This document shows positions 52,231 through 61,122 of a stretch of 64,000 nucleotides of DNA, piece after piece. How positions within the stretch are numbered: position 1 is the first letter of the stretch; every line of letters starts with the position of its first letter. Source of the DNA: Polyangium sp. 15x6. GTDB taxonomy: Bacteria > Myxococcota_A > Polyangia > Polyangiales > Polyangiaceae. Under the pieces are notes generated by a model, which was given only the letters and a program-made list of their open reading frames with translations, did no database searches and had not been told where the DNA came from. The stretch spans positions 93,352-157,351 of the forward strand of contig NZ_JASBQE010000021.1 of the NCBI RefSeq assembly GCF_029960785.1. The letters are read 5' to 3'. A program made the translations under genes and the position numbers.

Positions 52231-55200
52231 TCAGCTCTTCACGCGCTGCGCGCGGCTTCGGCGCCGGCCCGCGGCGAACAGCGCGCCCATCGCGAGGACC
52301 ACGAGGGAGCCGCCATTCTCCGTCGGAGCGCTGGAGGCGTGGCAGCCGCCGGGGTCGCCCCCGCCGCCGCTGCCGCCATTGCCGCCTGCTGCACCGCTGC
52401 CGCCAGCACCGCCGGCTCCGCCATTGCCGCCTGCTGCACCGTTGCCACCAGCTCCACCGCTGCCGCCATTGCCGCCTGCCGCACCGCTGCCACCAGCGCC
52501 GCCGGCTCCACCATTGCCACCGGCTGCACCATTGCCGCCAGCGCCGCCTGCTCCACCGCTGCCGCCTTCGCCGCCGCCGCCGCCTTCGCCGCCGGCCCCG
52601 CCGACGCCGGCGTTCGGCATCACGCAGGTGCCCGCGTCGCATGCGCCCGAGTCACAATCCTCGTCCACGTCGCACGCGTCGCCCAGCGCTTGCGGGACAC
52701 GCACGAGCCGCGCGTGCACGCGGCTCGCCGCGTAGGGGATTTCCGGGACGAACCGCTCGTAACTGACCAGCGTCTTGCCATTGCCTCGCGCGACGAGCGC
52801 GGGCGGGCCCTCGAACGAGGGATCGGACGAGACCGGGAACGTCTCCAAGATGGCCCCGTCCGTCCCGACCCGCGCCCCGAAGAGATCCACGCTGGGGGTC
52901 ACCTCGTCGGGCGGCGACCGCCAGACGACCACGAAGCTCTTGCCGTCGTAGGCCACGGCAGGGCAGGGCCCGTAATACTGGGTGACGAAGTAGGACGTGC
53001 AGGGCGAGTCGTATTGCAGGCCCGGCACCTTGTCGACGAGCACGAAGCCGCCGGGATCCAGCACCGTTCCATTCGCGTCCACGCGCGCCGCGCGCAGGGT
53101 GGAGCCGGCGTTGTTCGGGGCCGGCTCGGCCCAGACGAGGAGGTGCATCGTGTCGTTCGACGCCATCGCAGGCCGCCCGATCTTGGCGGTGGGCGCCGAG
53201 ATCTGCAGGAAGCTCGGATCGAGGAGGTTGCCCGTCGCGTCGAGCCGCGATGCCACGAGGCCCTTGCCGGTCAGTTTGTCCCGGAATGCCAGAAGGTAGC
53301 CGGCGCCGCCGTGCGAGAGCGCGGTCCGGAGGCCGAACCAGCTACCTGGTATGTCGAGGGCCATCGTCGGCGGTGCGGCGAGCGCCCCCGCCGAGGTCAC
53401 GCGCGCGACCTGGATGCCGTCGAAATTGTCGTTCACGAGGAGCGTCTCCGTGCCATTCGAAGCGATCGCGATGGGCTCGTTTTCGAATGACTCCGTCTGC
53501 ACCAGGAGGGGGACGGCGTCCAGCACCGCGCCCGCGGGGCTCACCCGCACGACCTCCGGGTACCAGCTCGGATCGCCCTCGTTCGCCAGGCTGCTGACCC
53601 GAAACGCGGCGACCACGTGGTTCGTCCCGTCGAAGACGACCCGCGGGGCGGAATTCCAGCCCGCCCCAGTCTGGATCGGGATCCCGCTCGGGTCGAGGAG
53701 GACGCCGGCGGGGCTCAGGCGCGCCCCCCAGAGATCCATGAATCTGTTCCCGGTATCGTAATTGCGGTGATCGGCCCAGACCACGAGGAAGTTCGTCCCA
53801 TCGAACGAGACGGACGGGACGATCTGCGCATTGGCGCTCTTCGACAGCAGAATGCCCGGCACGTCCAGCGCGCCGCCGCCCGGCGCGAGGCGCGTCCCGG
53901 CCAGGAACGTATCCTGCGCGGCCTCGTCCGACGTCTTGTCGTCCGAGTACACCGCGAGGGAAGGCGCGGGGGCCACGGTGATCGCGTGGCCCTGGCTATC
54001 CGGGGCGAGCGCCGCCGGCGTCGCGTCGAGGACCGCGCCCTGCGCATCGATACGCACACGATACGTGCCCCAGCTCTCCTCGTGAATGCCCTGCGTGAAG
54101 AGCACCACCGCGTCCTGCCCGTCGGAGCCCACGGCGGTGTCCTCGAAGTAGGTATCCGAATCGTTGGTCTGCGTGACGACGATGCCCGCTGGGTCGTGCA
54201 CCACGCCCATCGGGTCCACGCGCGTCGCGACCACCGTTTGCCCATAATAGGTGTCGCCGCGCGTCCAGGCCACCATGTAGTTCCCGTTGACGAAAGCGAG
54301 CGCAGCGGCCTCGTCGCGGTCATTGGCCCCGGCGGGCGGCGGGCTCACGGGGAAGGGCGTGGCGTCGAGCACGTTGCCCTGCGCGTCGATACGCGCGCCG
54401 AGGATCCTGCCGTCATCCCAGACGAGGAGCGAGCCCTGGCCATTCGAAGCGATGGCGGGTTCGTGCCCGCTTCCCGTCGACGTATTCCCCAGGTCGGTGG
54501 CGGTGAGCACGCCGTTCGGGTCGAGCAGCACGCCCGCCGGGGTCAAGCGCGCACGGTAGACGTCGGAGCGGCCGTTGTTCGAATAATTGCGCGAGTCGTC
54601 CCAGACGAGCACGTAATTCGTCCCGTCGAAGGCGACGTCGGGATTCGACTCTGCCTTCGGCCCCGCGCTGATTGTGATCTGGCCCCCAGCCACCTGGCCG
54701 GCGCTGGTCACGCGCGCGGCGTGGACGTTCCACGAGTATTCGTATGTGACCAGGAAGTCCTGCCCGTCGGAGGCCAGGGCCGGGTTCCTGCCCAGCCCGA
54801 GATCGATGCCATACTCGTCGAGCACCGTGCCGTCGGCCTGCACGCGCGTGGCATAGATGTGGTCCACGTACGCGCGTCGATCCCGCCAGGCCACGAGGTA
54901 TTGCCCGCCGCCGTACGCGATCGCCGGGTCGTCTTGCTGGCTCGCCGGCTGGACGAGCAGCGGCGCATCCATCCCCACCTCGGGCGAGATGATCGGGTCG
55001 AGCACCGCGGGGTACGCCGACGCGTCGATCGCGCCCGCCGGCACGGTGAGCTCGATGAAGCCGCTCGCGACCCGCGCCGGCACGTCGGTCTTCACCCCCC
55101 GCGCGTCGATCCAGGTGGCCTTGCCAAACCTCACGCCGAGGCTCCCCTCCGGATCCACGAAATGGTGGCCCGAGGCGGTCTCGCCCGAGGGCGCCATGCC

Positions 55201-55740
55201 CGAGACCTCGATCCGGACGACGAGATCCCCCGCGCCGGTCGGCCGCTCGGCGAAGGAGTACGAAAGCTCGACGCCGCCTTCCGCATTGCGCAGGTGCTCC
55301 TCCACCGCGCCCCGCGCGATGGAGAGGTGGCCGTCCGCGGCGACGCGCGGGCTCGGCGCGCCATCGAGGTGCGCGCCGCCACGCGCGATATCCACCGTGC
55401 GGAAGCGCGCCGCGGCTGCCGTGCTGCGATCGTCGGGCCGGGGCGCGACGTCGAACGCGCCCGCGTGATACGCGACCTCATAGGCCTGGCCGCCTCCGAC
55501 GAAGCGGTCGCCGGAGGCTCGATAGGCGAGGCGCACGGCGCGCACGACGGACTCGAGGTCCACGGGGGCGGAGGCGCGCGCGGGCGCGGGGGGCGGCGAT
55601 GCGGACGCGGGCGCGCCGGAGCTACAAGCCGGGAGCGCGCCGAGGAGGCTTCCGAGCGCGAGGGCGCCGAGGACGCGGGCGACGCCGGATTTGATATCGA
55701 TGGTCGATCGTGTCTGGCATGCGGCAAGATACCGTTGCAT
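52231..55740 (-). CDS. Giant surface lipoprotein with beta-repeats, Gly-rich arm and MYXO-CTERM-like end
   Basis: 1169 residues from ATG 55740 (MQRYLAACQ). The lipobox is GALPAC (Cys39). Residues about 270-1050 contain many similar blades of about 60 residues with FDGTNxLVVWxDxR-type motifs (AFDGTNYVLVWDDSRNY, VSFDGTNFLVVWADHRN). A Cys pair follows (CDVDEDCDSGACDAGTC), then a Gly/Ala/Asn array (GGAGGNGAAGGNGG). The end has one Cys, a hydrophobic helix (SLVVLAMGALFAAG) and RRRSR, as in MYXO-CTERM sorting signals. A cell-surface binding protein is inferred. Confidence 0.8.
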   Translation of the reverse strand: MQRYLAACQTRSTIDIKSGVARVLGALALGSLLGALPACSSGAPASASPPPAPARASAPVDLESVVRAVRLAYRASGDRFVGGGQAYEVAYHAGAFDVAPRPDDRSTAAAARFRTVDIARGGAHLDGAPSPRVAADGHLSIARGAVEEHLRNAEGGVELSYSFAERPTGAGDLVVRIEVSGMAPSGETASGHHFVDPEGSLGVRFGKATWIDARGVKTDVPARVASGFIELTVPAGAIDASAYPAVLDPIISPEVGMDAPLLVQPASQQDDPAIAYGGGQYLVAWRDRRAYVDHIYATRVQADGTVLDEYGIDLGLGRNPALASDGQDFLVTYEYSWNVHAARVTSAGQVAGGQITISAGPKAESNPDVAFDGTNYVLVWDDSRNYSNNGRSDVYRARLTPAGVLLDPNGVLTATDLGNTSTGSGHEPAIASNGQGSLLVWDDGRILGARIDAQGNVLDATPFPVSPPPAGANDRDEAAALAFVNGNYMVAWTRGDTYYGQTVVATRVDPMGVVHDPAGIVVTQTNDSDTYFEDTAVGSDGQDAVVLFTQGIHEESWGTYRVRIDAQGAVLDATPAALAPDSQGHAITVAPAPSLAVYSDDKTSDEAAQDTFLAGTRLAPGGGALDVPGILLSKSANAQIVPSVSFDGTNFLVVWADHRNYDTGNRFMDLWGARLSPAGVLLDPSGIPIQTGAGWNSAPRVVFDGTNHVVAAFRVSSLANEGDPSWYPEVVRVSPAGAVLDAVPLLVQTESFENEPIAIASNGTETLLVNDNFDGIQVARVTSAGALAAPPTMALDIPGSWFGLRTALSHGGAGYLLAFRDKLTGKGLVASRLDATGNLLDPSFLQISAPTAKIGRPAMASNDTMHLLVWAEPAPNNAGSTLRAARVDANGTVLDPGGFVLVDKVPGLQYDSPCTSYFVTQYYGPCPAVAYDGKSFVVVWRSPPDEVTPSVDLFGARVGTDGAILETFPVSSDPSFEGPPALVARGNGKTLVSYERFVPEIPYAASRVHARLVRVPQALGDACDVDEDCDSGACDAGTCVMPNAGVGGAGGEGGGGGEGGSGGAGGAGGNGAAGGNGGAGGAGGSGAAGGNGGSGGAGGNGAAGGNGGAGGAGGSGAAGGNGGSGGGGDPGGCHASSAPTENGGSLVVLAMGALFAAGRRRSRAQRVKS

Positions 55741-55759
55741 ACGTTCCTCCGATGTGCCT

Positions 55760-55772
55760 CGCCGATTCGGCG
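55760..55772. promoter_or_regulatory. 13-bp palindrome upstream of the giant lipoprotein gene
   Basis: CGCCGATTCGGCG lies about 20 bp before the start at 55740, where an operator or 5' hairpin would act on that gene. A second inverted repeat (GCCAAA, TTTGGC) is at 55818-55831. Evidence is the symmetry alone. Confidence 0.35.
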
Positions 55773-55917
55773 GGGCGGAAAGAGCGAGCACTCAGCATCG
55801 CCGCGAATTCTTTGGGTGCCAAACTTTTGGCGAGCTGCGCACGAAAACGACCGACAACGCCTGACGCGTGGAGTCGGTACGTGCGCGGAGGTGGATGTGT
55901 GTGCGCAGGTGGATGCA

Positions 55918-55956
55918 GAGCTCGTCGAGCCGCTCGGGCGCGACGCCGGTGGGTGC
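55918..55956 (-). pseudogene. Fragment of the aspS 3' end
   Basis: The minus strand reads APTGVAPERLDEL, matching the C-terminus of AspS (APTGVAPEQLDEL). The DNA matches 59128-59166 at 36 of 39 positions. There is no full gene and no start. The copy lies about 3.2 kb from the functional gene. Confidence 0.7.
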
Positions 55957-56027
55957 TAGCATGTTCGCAGTGCGCGCTTGGGCTTCCACGGCCTGGGCCT
56001 CCCTCTCGCGGCCCTGCGAAGCGCGTC

Positions 56028-56453
56028 TCAATGTGAAACCGGGTCCATCTCGCACTCCGACACGTTGTCCACGCATATCCCAGCGCAACATTTCCCCGCG
56101 CGAACATCGGTCACGGGCGCGATCGGAAAGCAGTCGTTGATCTGCTCGTCCGGCGTCGTCCGATCGAAGTGCACGCAGACGGCGCGCCCGAGCGTGGCCA
56201 CATCCCGGCACCATTCGGGGATCCAGGCGTCCCAATCGTCCGGATCGCACCACGCGTCCCACGTGCACGGGTTGCAATCGTCGCAACCGTTCCAGGAATG
56301 CTCGCCCGAGCAGTCCTTGTCCCACGATTCATCGGGATCGGGCATTTCCCTGCGCCAGCCCTGGCCTTCCAGAGACTCCTGCGAAGCGCAGCCGAAAACG
56401 AAAAGGATCGCGAAAAGGAACCTCACACAGCCACTCTCTCCCCGCTGTTTCAT
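56028..56453 (-). CDS. Small Trp/Asp/Cys-rich lipoprotein
   Basis: 141 residues with lipobox LFVFGC (Cys22). The mature part is strikingly rich in Trp, Asp and Cys (CDDCNPCTWDAWCDPDDWDA, WIPEWCRDVATLG, KCCAGICVDNVSEC), suggesting a compact disulfide-stabilised fold. It is a single-gene unit with no recognised family. It lies beside the aspS fragment. Confidence 0.7.
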   Translation of the reverse strand: MKQRGESGCVRFLFAILFVFGCASQESLEGQGWRREMPDPDESWDKDCSGEHSWNGCDDCNPCTWDAWCDPDDWDAWIPEWCRDVATLGRAVCVHFDRTTPDEQINDCFPIAPVTDVRAGKCCAGICVDNVSECEMDPVSH

Positions 56454-56577
56454 TGGATTTCCTGGTGCTCATACCGCCACCGCCCGGGTCGATGCCCGGG
56501 GGCATGCCGGTGACGCGAACGTGGAGGACGAGGCCGCGTGCGGCAAGGTGCACATTGCATCAAAGTTCGTTATATTT

Positions 56578-56592
56578 GGTGCAATATGCACC
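56578..56592. promoter_or_regulatory. Palindrome overlapping the PucR-like gene start
   Basis: Six-base arms GGTGCA and TGCACC separated by ATA. The arm overlaps the proposed ATG at 56586. Related words (GGTGCA, TTGCATC) lie 30-40 bp upstream. Autoregulation by the encoded regulator is plausible. Confidence 0.45.
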
Positions 56593-57842
56593 AGCGTGAT
56601 GACATGCCGGACGCGTGGCCGTGGCCGCGCCCGTCGAAGCGTGTACGCGAGTTGATCCGGCGCGGCGCCGAGACGGCTCTGAATACGCCCCAGGAGTGGC
56701 TCGAGGAGCTCGAAAGGGCGACGCTCTCCATCGAGAAGATGAAGGTCATCGCCGATGACCCGGTGCTCGCGGCGGCCACGCGCAGAACGTACCGCGCGTA
56801 CTTCTTCCACTGGGCGGCGGCAAACCTCCGTGACCCGGGAGCGCCGGTCGCGCCCCACCTCGGCGCCGAGTCGCTCGGCATGGCACGTGATCTGGTGCGC
56901 CGCGGGGTGACCGAGTCCGCCCTGCACGCCTATCGCACCGGGCAGAACGCGGCCTGGCTCAGGTGGATGTCGATCGCATTCGAGCTGACGTCCGATCCCG
57001 ACGAGCTGCGCGAGCTGCTCGACATTTCGGCCCGCTCCATTTCTTTCTTCCTCGACGCGACGATCGCGGGCATCTCCGCCCAGATGAACGCGGAGCGCGA
57101 CGAGCTGACCCGCGGCACCCACGCCGAGCGCCGCGAAGTCGTCGCGCTCCTCCTGGACGGCGCGCCGATCAGCGCCCAAAACGCTTCCCGGCGACTCGGC
57201 TACGAGCTCGACCAGACCCACCGAGCCGCCGTCGTCTGGAGCGAAGAAAGCGAGTCCGATCTCGGCTCCCTCGAAAGCGCGGCCGACGCCCTTGCCCGCG
57301 CCGCCGGCGCGCAACGCCCCCTCATCGTCGTGGCCAGCGCGGCGACCCTGTGGGTCTGGGTGCCAGGAGAAGCCGAACCAGACATCGAGCGATTGCGCAC
57401 AGCGATACGACCGCTGCAAGGCGTCCGCATCGCGATCGGCTCGAAGAGCCGCAAAATCGAGGGCTTTCGTCGGAGCCACCTCGACGCCCTCACCACCCAG
57501 CGCATGATTGCCCGCCTGGGCTCCGAGCAGCGCGTCGTCAGCTTCGAAAGGGTCCGGCTCGTCTCCCTGGTCACGCAGGATCCCGAGGGCGCAGATCAGT
57601 TCGTCAAGCACACGCTCGGTGACCTCGAATCGGCGAGCCCCGAGGTCACGAGCGCATTGCTGACTTTCCTCGACGAAGGGTGCAACGCCTCCCGCACGGC
57701 GACCCGCCTCCACACCCACCGCAATACCCTGCTCCGCCGGCTCGCCCGCGCCGAGGAGCTCCTCCCGCGACCGCTCGAGCACAACCGCGTGGAAGTCGCC
57801 GTCGCGCTCGAGGTGCTCCGCTGGCAGTCAGGCGCCGCGTGA
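56586..57842 (+). CDS. PucR-like transcriptional regulator
   Basis: 418 residues from ATG 56586 (MHQRDDMPDAW); ATG 56604 is possible and would free the palindrome from coding. The first 200 residues are helical, followed by a GGDEF-like/CdaR middle domain, and the C-terminus is the PucR HTH_30 region (NASRTATRLHTHRNTLLRRL). Such regulators activate purine, sugar diacid or related catabolic genes after ligand binding. No target operon is adjacent. Confidence 0.85.
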   Translation: MHQRDDMPDAWPWPRPSKRVRELIRRGAETALNTPQEWLEELERATLSIEKMKVIADDPVLAAATRRTYRAYFFHWAAANLRDPGAPVAPHLGAESLGMARDLVRRGVTESALHAYRTGQNAAWLRWMSIAFELTSDPDELRELLDISARSISFFLDATIAGISAQMNAERDELTRGTHAERREVVALLLDGAPISAQNASRRLGYELDQTHRAAVVWSEESESDLGSLESAADALARAAGAQRPLIVVASAATLWVWVPGEAEPDIERLRTAIRPLQGVRIAIGSKSRKIEGFRRSHLDALTTQRMIARLGSEQRVVSFERVRLVSLVTQDPEGADQFVKHTLGDLESASPEVTSALLTFLDEGCNASRTATRLHTHRNTLLRRLARAEELLPRPLEHNRVEVAVALEVLRWQSGAA

Positions 57843-57917
57843 AATGGCCGCATCTCGACCATCGATCACAAATGCAGGTCGCGATGCGGTGTTCAATGGG
57901 CTATCCTTGGACCCGAC

Positions 57918-58274
57918 ATGACCATCGCGCGACGAGGCAGCCACCGACTGAGCATCGACGGCCACGAGCTGCGCTGGTGGGTGCGGCGCTCGGGGTTGCG
58001 TGGCTGCCCCGACTGCGATTCGCTTTCCGTCGTGATCGCAGCGGCCTCCCGAAAAGGATGCGCCGTGCAGGTCCACATCCCCGAGCCCTACGGGCCTGAT
58101 CGGCCGATCACGCCCGCGTTCGTCGCCAGGATCGCGCGTCGGGCCCTGGCCTCCGGCTGGGAGCCCGGCGTGGGGAGCGGGCCTTTCACCATGCCCTGGG
58201 GCAGCCTGGGGGACATCCTCGCCGACCATGCGCAATCCAGCGCGTCCTCCGGGAAGGCAGACAGGGCGGTGTAA
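57918..58274 (+). CDS. Small unknown protein with CxxC
   Basis: 118 residues with no signal peptide. It begins with a beta hairpin (RRGSHRLSIDGHELRWWVRR), has a CPDC motif (RGCPDCDSLSVVI) and ends in a soluble helical segment (RIARRALASGWEPGVGSGPF). Family unknown. It reads as a complete compact protein and is likely genuine. Confidence 0.65.
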   Translation: MTIARRGSHRLSIDGHELRWWVRRSGLRGCPDCDSLSVVIAAASRKGCAVQVHIPEPYGPDRPITPAFVARIARRALASGWEPGVGSGPFTMPWGSLGDILADHAQSSASSGKADRAV

Positions 58275-58409
58275 TCGCTTCGCCGGGACAGCCTGGCGCG
58301 TTTTTCTGCGGTGAATGACACGTTGTCATCCGTTCGACGGTTCTGCGCGGGTTTTTCCCTGTGATCGCGCAGGACATCGGCTGGCATCCGCCGTGCATCT
58401 GCGCTGGCC
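58275..58409. other. Short intergenic gap, nothing seen
   Basis: 135 bp between two plus-strand genes, without a recognisable site. Confidence 0.4.
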
Positions 58410-58949
58410 ATGCGCTTTGCGAAGTGGTTCTTGGTTGGTTTGGCGGTGTTGACCTTTGGTTGCGAGGGCGAGCCGGCTGGCGAGGGGCTCGAGGCTTGTC
58501 CCGGCCCGGACGGGCTGGATTCGTCGCTCGTCCAATCGACGTTCCTGCTGCCCGACGAAGCGACACCGAACAACAATCACTCTATCGGTCCATTTTGTTG
58601 CACGGGAGTCACGGCGACCATCGAGGCCATCGAAGGCCATCCGGTTGGATATGCCTACTTCTTCTCCTGGAAAGGGCAGGCGTACAATGGGGCGGATGGT
58701 GATTCGTACGCGCCGGGCGTGGAGATCCTGGTCGCGGGGCTCGAGGACGTGCGCGATCCTCAGTCGGCGCTCGTGGAGAGTGTGATCGCGTTCGACGCGA
58801 GCGAAATGGATAGATGCGCCGAGCGTTCGGTGAAGGCCGGTCAGCTCCGGTTCACGGTGACGCTCCTCAACGTCACGAAAAACCACAAGCCAGACTACTT
58901 CGACATGGGATCGCTCGAAGCGAGGCTCGACGTCTCCGTGGAGCCTTGA
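58410..58949 (+). CDS. Small lipoprotein, beta-rich
   Basis: 179 residues with lipobox LTFGC (Cys18). The rest is beta-rich with several Cys (ACPGPDG, PFCCTGVTAT) and an FDASEMDRC motif. No family is recognised. It is convergent with aspS and separated from it by repeat copy E. Confidence 0.7.
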   Translation: MRFAKWFLVGLAVLTFGCEGEPAGEGLEACPGPDGLDSSLVQSTFLLPDEATPNNNHSIGPFCCTGVTATIEAIEGHPVGYAYFFSWKGQAYNGADGDSYAPGVEILVAGLEDVRDPQSALVESVIAFDASEMDRCAERSVKAGQLRFTVTLLNVTKNHKPDYFDMGSLEARLDVSVEP

Positions 58950-58974
58950 TCGGCTCGGCTCGCGGTGAGAAAGG

Positions 58975-59103
58975 TCTCGGATCCGTCGGAAGAACCGCGC
59001 ATCGCGCGGTTCTTCCGCCCTCGGTCCAGGCCGTGCCTGGCCCGGGGTGAAGGGGGCGGGGAGCCCCCTTCTGGGGTGCGGGGCAACGCCCCGCCTCCGC
59101 TGC
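58975..59103 (-). repeat. Solo arm of the dispersed inverted-repeat family (copy E)
   Basis: One arm, inverted relative to copy A. The marker hairpin reads GGAAGAACCGCGC (58988-59016): compared with other copies, T-A pairs are changed to C-G on both sides of the stem, so pairing is kept. It touches the stop codon of aspS. Confidence 0.85.
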
Positions 59104-60909
59104 TCAGACCTTCTTGAGCTGCACGCCGAGCTCGTCGAGTTGCTCGGGCGCGACGCCGGTGGGCGCGTCCGTCATGAGGTCGGTGCCCTTCTGCGTCTTC
59201 GGGAAGGTGATGACGTCGCGCAGGCTCGACGCGTTGCAGAGGAGCATGGCCAGGCGGTCGAGGCCGAAGGCGATGCCGCCGTGCGGGGGCGGGCCGTAGC
59301 GGAATGCGTCGAGGAGGAAGCCGAACTTCGCGCGGAAATCGTCCTCGGAGAGGCCGAGCGCGGCGAAGACCTTGGCCTGCACGTCGCGCTGGTGGATACG
59401 GATCGAGCCGCCTGCGATTTCGTTGCCGTTCAGCACGAGGTCGTAGGCGCGCGCCTCGACGCGACCGTTGTCGGTGCCGAGGTGTTGCACGTGCTCCGGC
59501 TTCGGCGACGTGAACGGGTGATGCGCGGCGACCCATTGCCCGCCCTCGTTTTGCTCGAACATCGGGAAATCGGTGACCCAGAGGAAACGCCACTGTCCTT
59601 CGGGCACGAGCCCGAGCTTGTGCCCGAGGTGCAGGCGCAGGCCGCCGAGCACCGCGTTCACGAGCTTGAACGAGCCGAACTGGAAGAACAGGAGATCGCC
59701 AGTGCCGGCGCCGAGCGCCGCGTTCATCGCGGCCCGCGCCTCGGGGGTCACGGTCTTGCTGAGCGGCGACTGCGTCCACTCGCCGCCTTCGCCTACCCGC
59801 GCGCGCGCGAGGCCCCGCGCGCCGAATCCCTTCACGAACTCCTCGAGCTTGTCGGCCTCCGTGCGCGATAACGACGCGGCCTCCTTTGCCGGGATCCGGA
59901 GCGCCTTGATGATTCCCTTCTGCTCGAGCGCGGTCTTGAAGAGCGGCACGCCGCCGCCTTCGAGCGGACGGAGCACGTCCGTCAGATCGGCGAGCTCGAG
60001 GCCGAAGCGCAGGTCGGGCTTGTCGGAGCCGTATTTGAGCATCGCCTCGCGGTAGCTCATCCGGCGGAACGGGCGCGGCAGGTCCACGTCGAGCACGTCC
60101 TTCCAGACGCGGGCGATGAGGCCTTCCATCGTCGTGTAAATGTCCTCCTCGGTGATGAAGGACATCTCCACGTCGACCTGCGTGAACTCGGGCTGGCGGT
60201 CGAGCCGGAGATCCTCGTCGCGGAAACAACGCACGATCTGGAAATATCGCTCGAAGCCCGCGACCATGAAGAGCTGCTTGAAGATCTGCGGCGACTCGGC
60301 GAGCGCATAAAAGCTCCCGGGATTCAGGCGCGAAGGGACGAGGAAGTTCCGCGCGCCGCCGGGGGTGTACTTCACCATGAAAGGCGTCTCGAGCTCGGTG
60401 AAGCCCTCGCCGTGGAAGTAATCACGCGCGGCGCGGTAGAGCTTCGAGCGCACCAGGAAGTTTCGCTGCAGCGCGGGCCTGCGCAGATCCAGGTAGCGGT
60501 GCTTCAGCCGGATTTCTTCGCGTGTGTCGATGTCGTCTTCGATGAGGAACGGCGGCGTCTCCGACCGCGAGAAGATGTGAAGCTCTTCGGCATTCACCTC
60601 GATCTCGCCGGACGCGAGCTTCGGATTGGGCTGCCCGCCCGACGAGACGCGCGTTACCACCTTGCCGACGATGCCGATGCAGTACTCCGAGCGCAGCTCG
60701 CTGGCGAGCCCGTGCGCTTCCTTCCCGATCTCCGGGCCGAAGACCACCTGCGTCAGGCCCTCGCGATCTCGCAGATCGATGAACACCCGGCCGCCATGGT
60801 CCCGGCGATGCGCCACCCAGCCCATCAGCACGACGTCCTTGCCGACGTCGCTCGTGCGCAGCGCGTTGCAAGAGTGCGTGCGCTTCTTGTCCACCAAAAA
60901 TTCCGACAT
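59104..60909 (-). CDS. aspS: Aspartyl-tRNA synthetase
   Basis: 601 residues, the usual length for the bacterial form. The N-terminal OB anticodon-binding domain (VVLMGWVAHRRDHGGRVFID), class II motif 2 (RYFQIVRCFRDEDLRLDRQP), the GAD-type insertion (about 295-410) and class II motif 3 (GIAFGLDRLAMLL) are all present. It charges tRNA-Asp, possibly also tRNA-Asn. Its 3' end was the source of the fragment at 55918. It is followed by repeat copy E. Confidence 0.97.
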   Translation of the reverse strand: MSEFLVDKKRTHSCNALRTSDVGKDVVLMGWVAHRRDHGGRVFIDLRDREGLTQVVFGPEIGKEAHGLASELRSEYCIGIVGKVVTRVSSGGQPNPKLASGEIEVNAEELHIFSRSETPPFLIEDDIDTREEIRLKHRYLDLRRPALQRNFLVRSKLYRAARDYFHGEGFTELETPFMVKYTPGGARNFLVPSRLNPGSFYALAESPQIFKQLFMVAGFERYFQIVRCFRDEDLRLDRQPEFTQVDVEMSFITEEDIYTTMEGLIARVWKDVLDVDLPRPFRRMSYREAMLKYGSDKPDLRFGLELADLTDVLRPLEGGGVPLFKTALEQKGIIKALRIPAKEAASLSRTEADKLEEFVKGFGARGLARARVGEGGEWTQSPLSKTVTPEARAAMNAALGAGTGDLLFFQFGSFKLVNAVLGGLRLHLGHKLGLVPEGQWRFLWVTDFPMFEQNEGGQWVAAHHPFTSPKPEHVQHLGTDNGRVEARAYDLVLNGNEIAGGSIRIHQRDVQAKVFAALGLSEDDFRAKFGFLLDAFRYGPPPHGGIAFGLDRLAMLLCNASSLRDVITFPKTQKGTDLMTDAPTGVAPEQLDELGVQLKKV

Positions 60910-61122
60910 GGCGGCGCAGCATAGTCGCTCACGCCGCTACATCAACGGGCCAGGCAGCTCGCATGGTCGCTTTTTGGTGACCTTCCCAACGCGGTCACGG
61001 CCCGCGCGCGGAGGCGAAGCGGGCGCGGTCGCGCCGTAAGGCGTCGCTCTGCACGGACGGCTTTGGTAACATGGCCGCTCGTCCAGAGTGTAGCTTTTTC
61101 CCTTCACGATACGGGGTGAAGA
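60910..61122. other. Divergent intergenic region upstream of aspS and the last gene
   Basis: 213 bp that must hold both promoters. No recognised regulatory element, T-box or terminator was seen. The last bases before 61123 include a GGGGTGAAGA ribosome site for the plus-strand gene. Confidence 0.4.
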
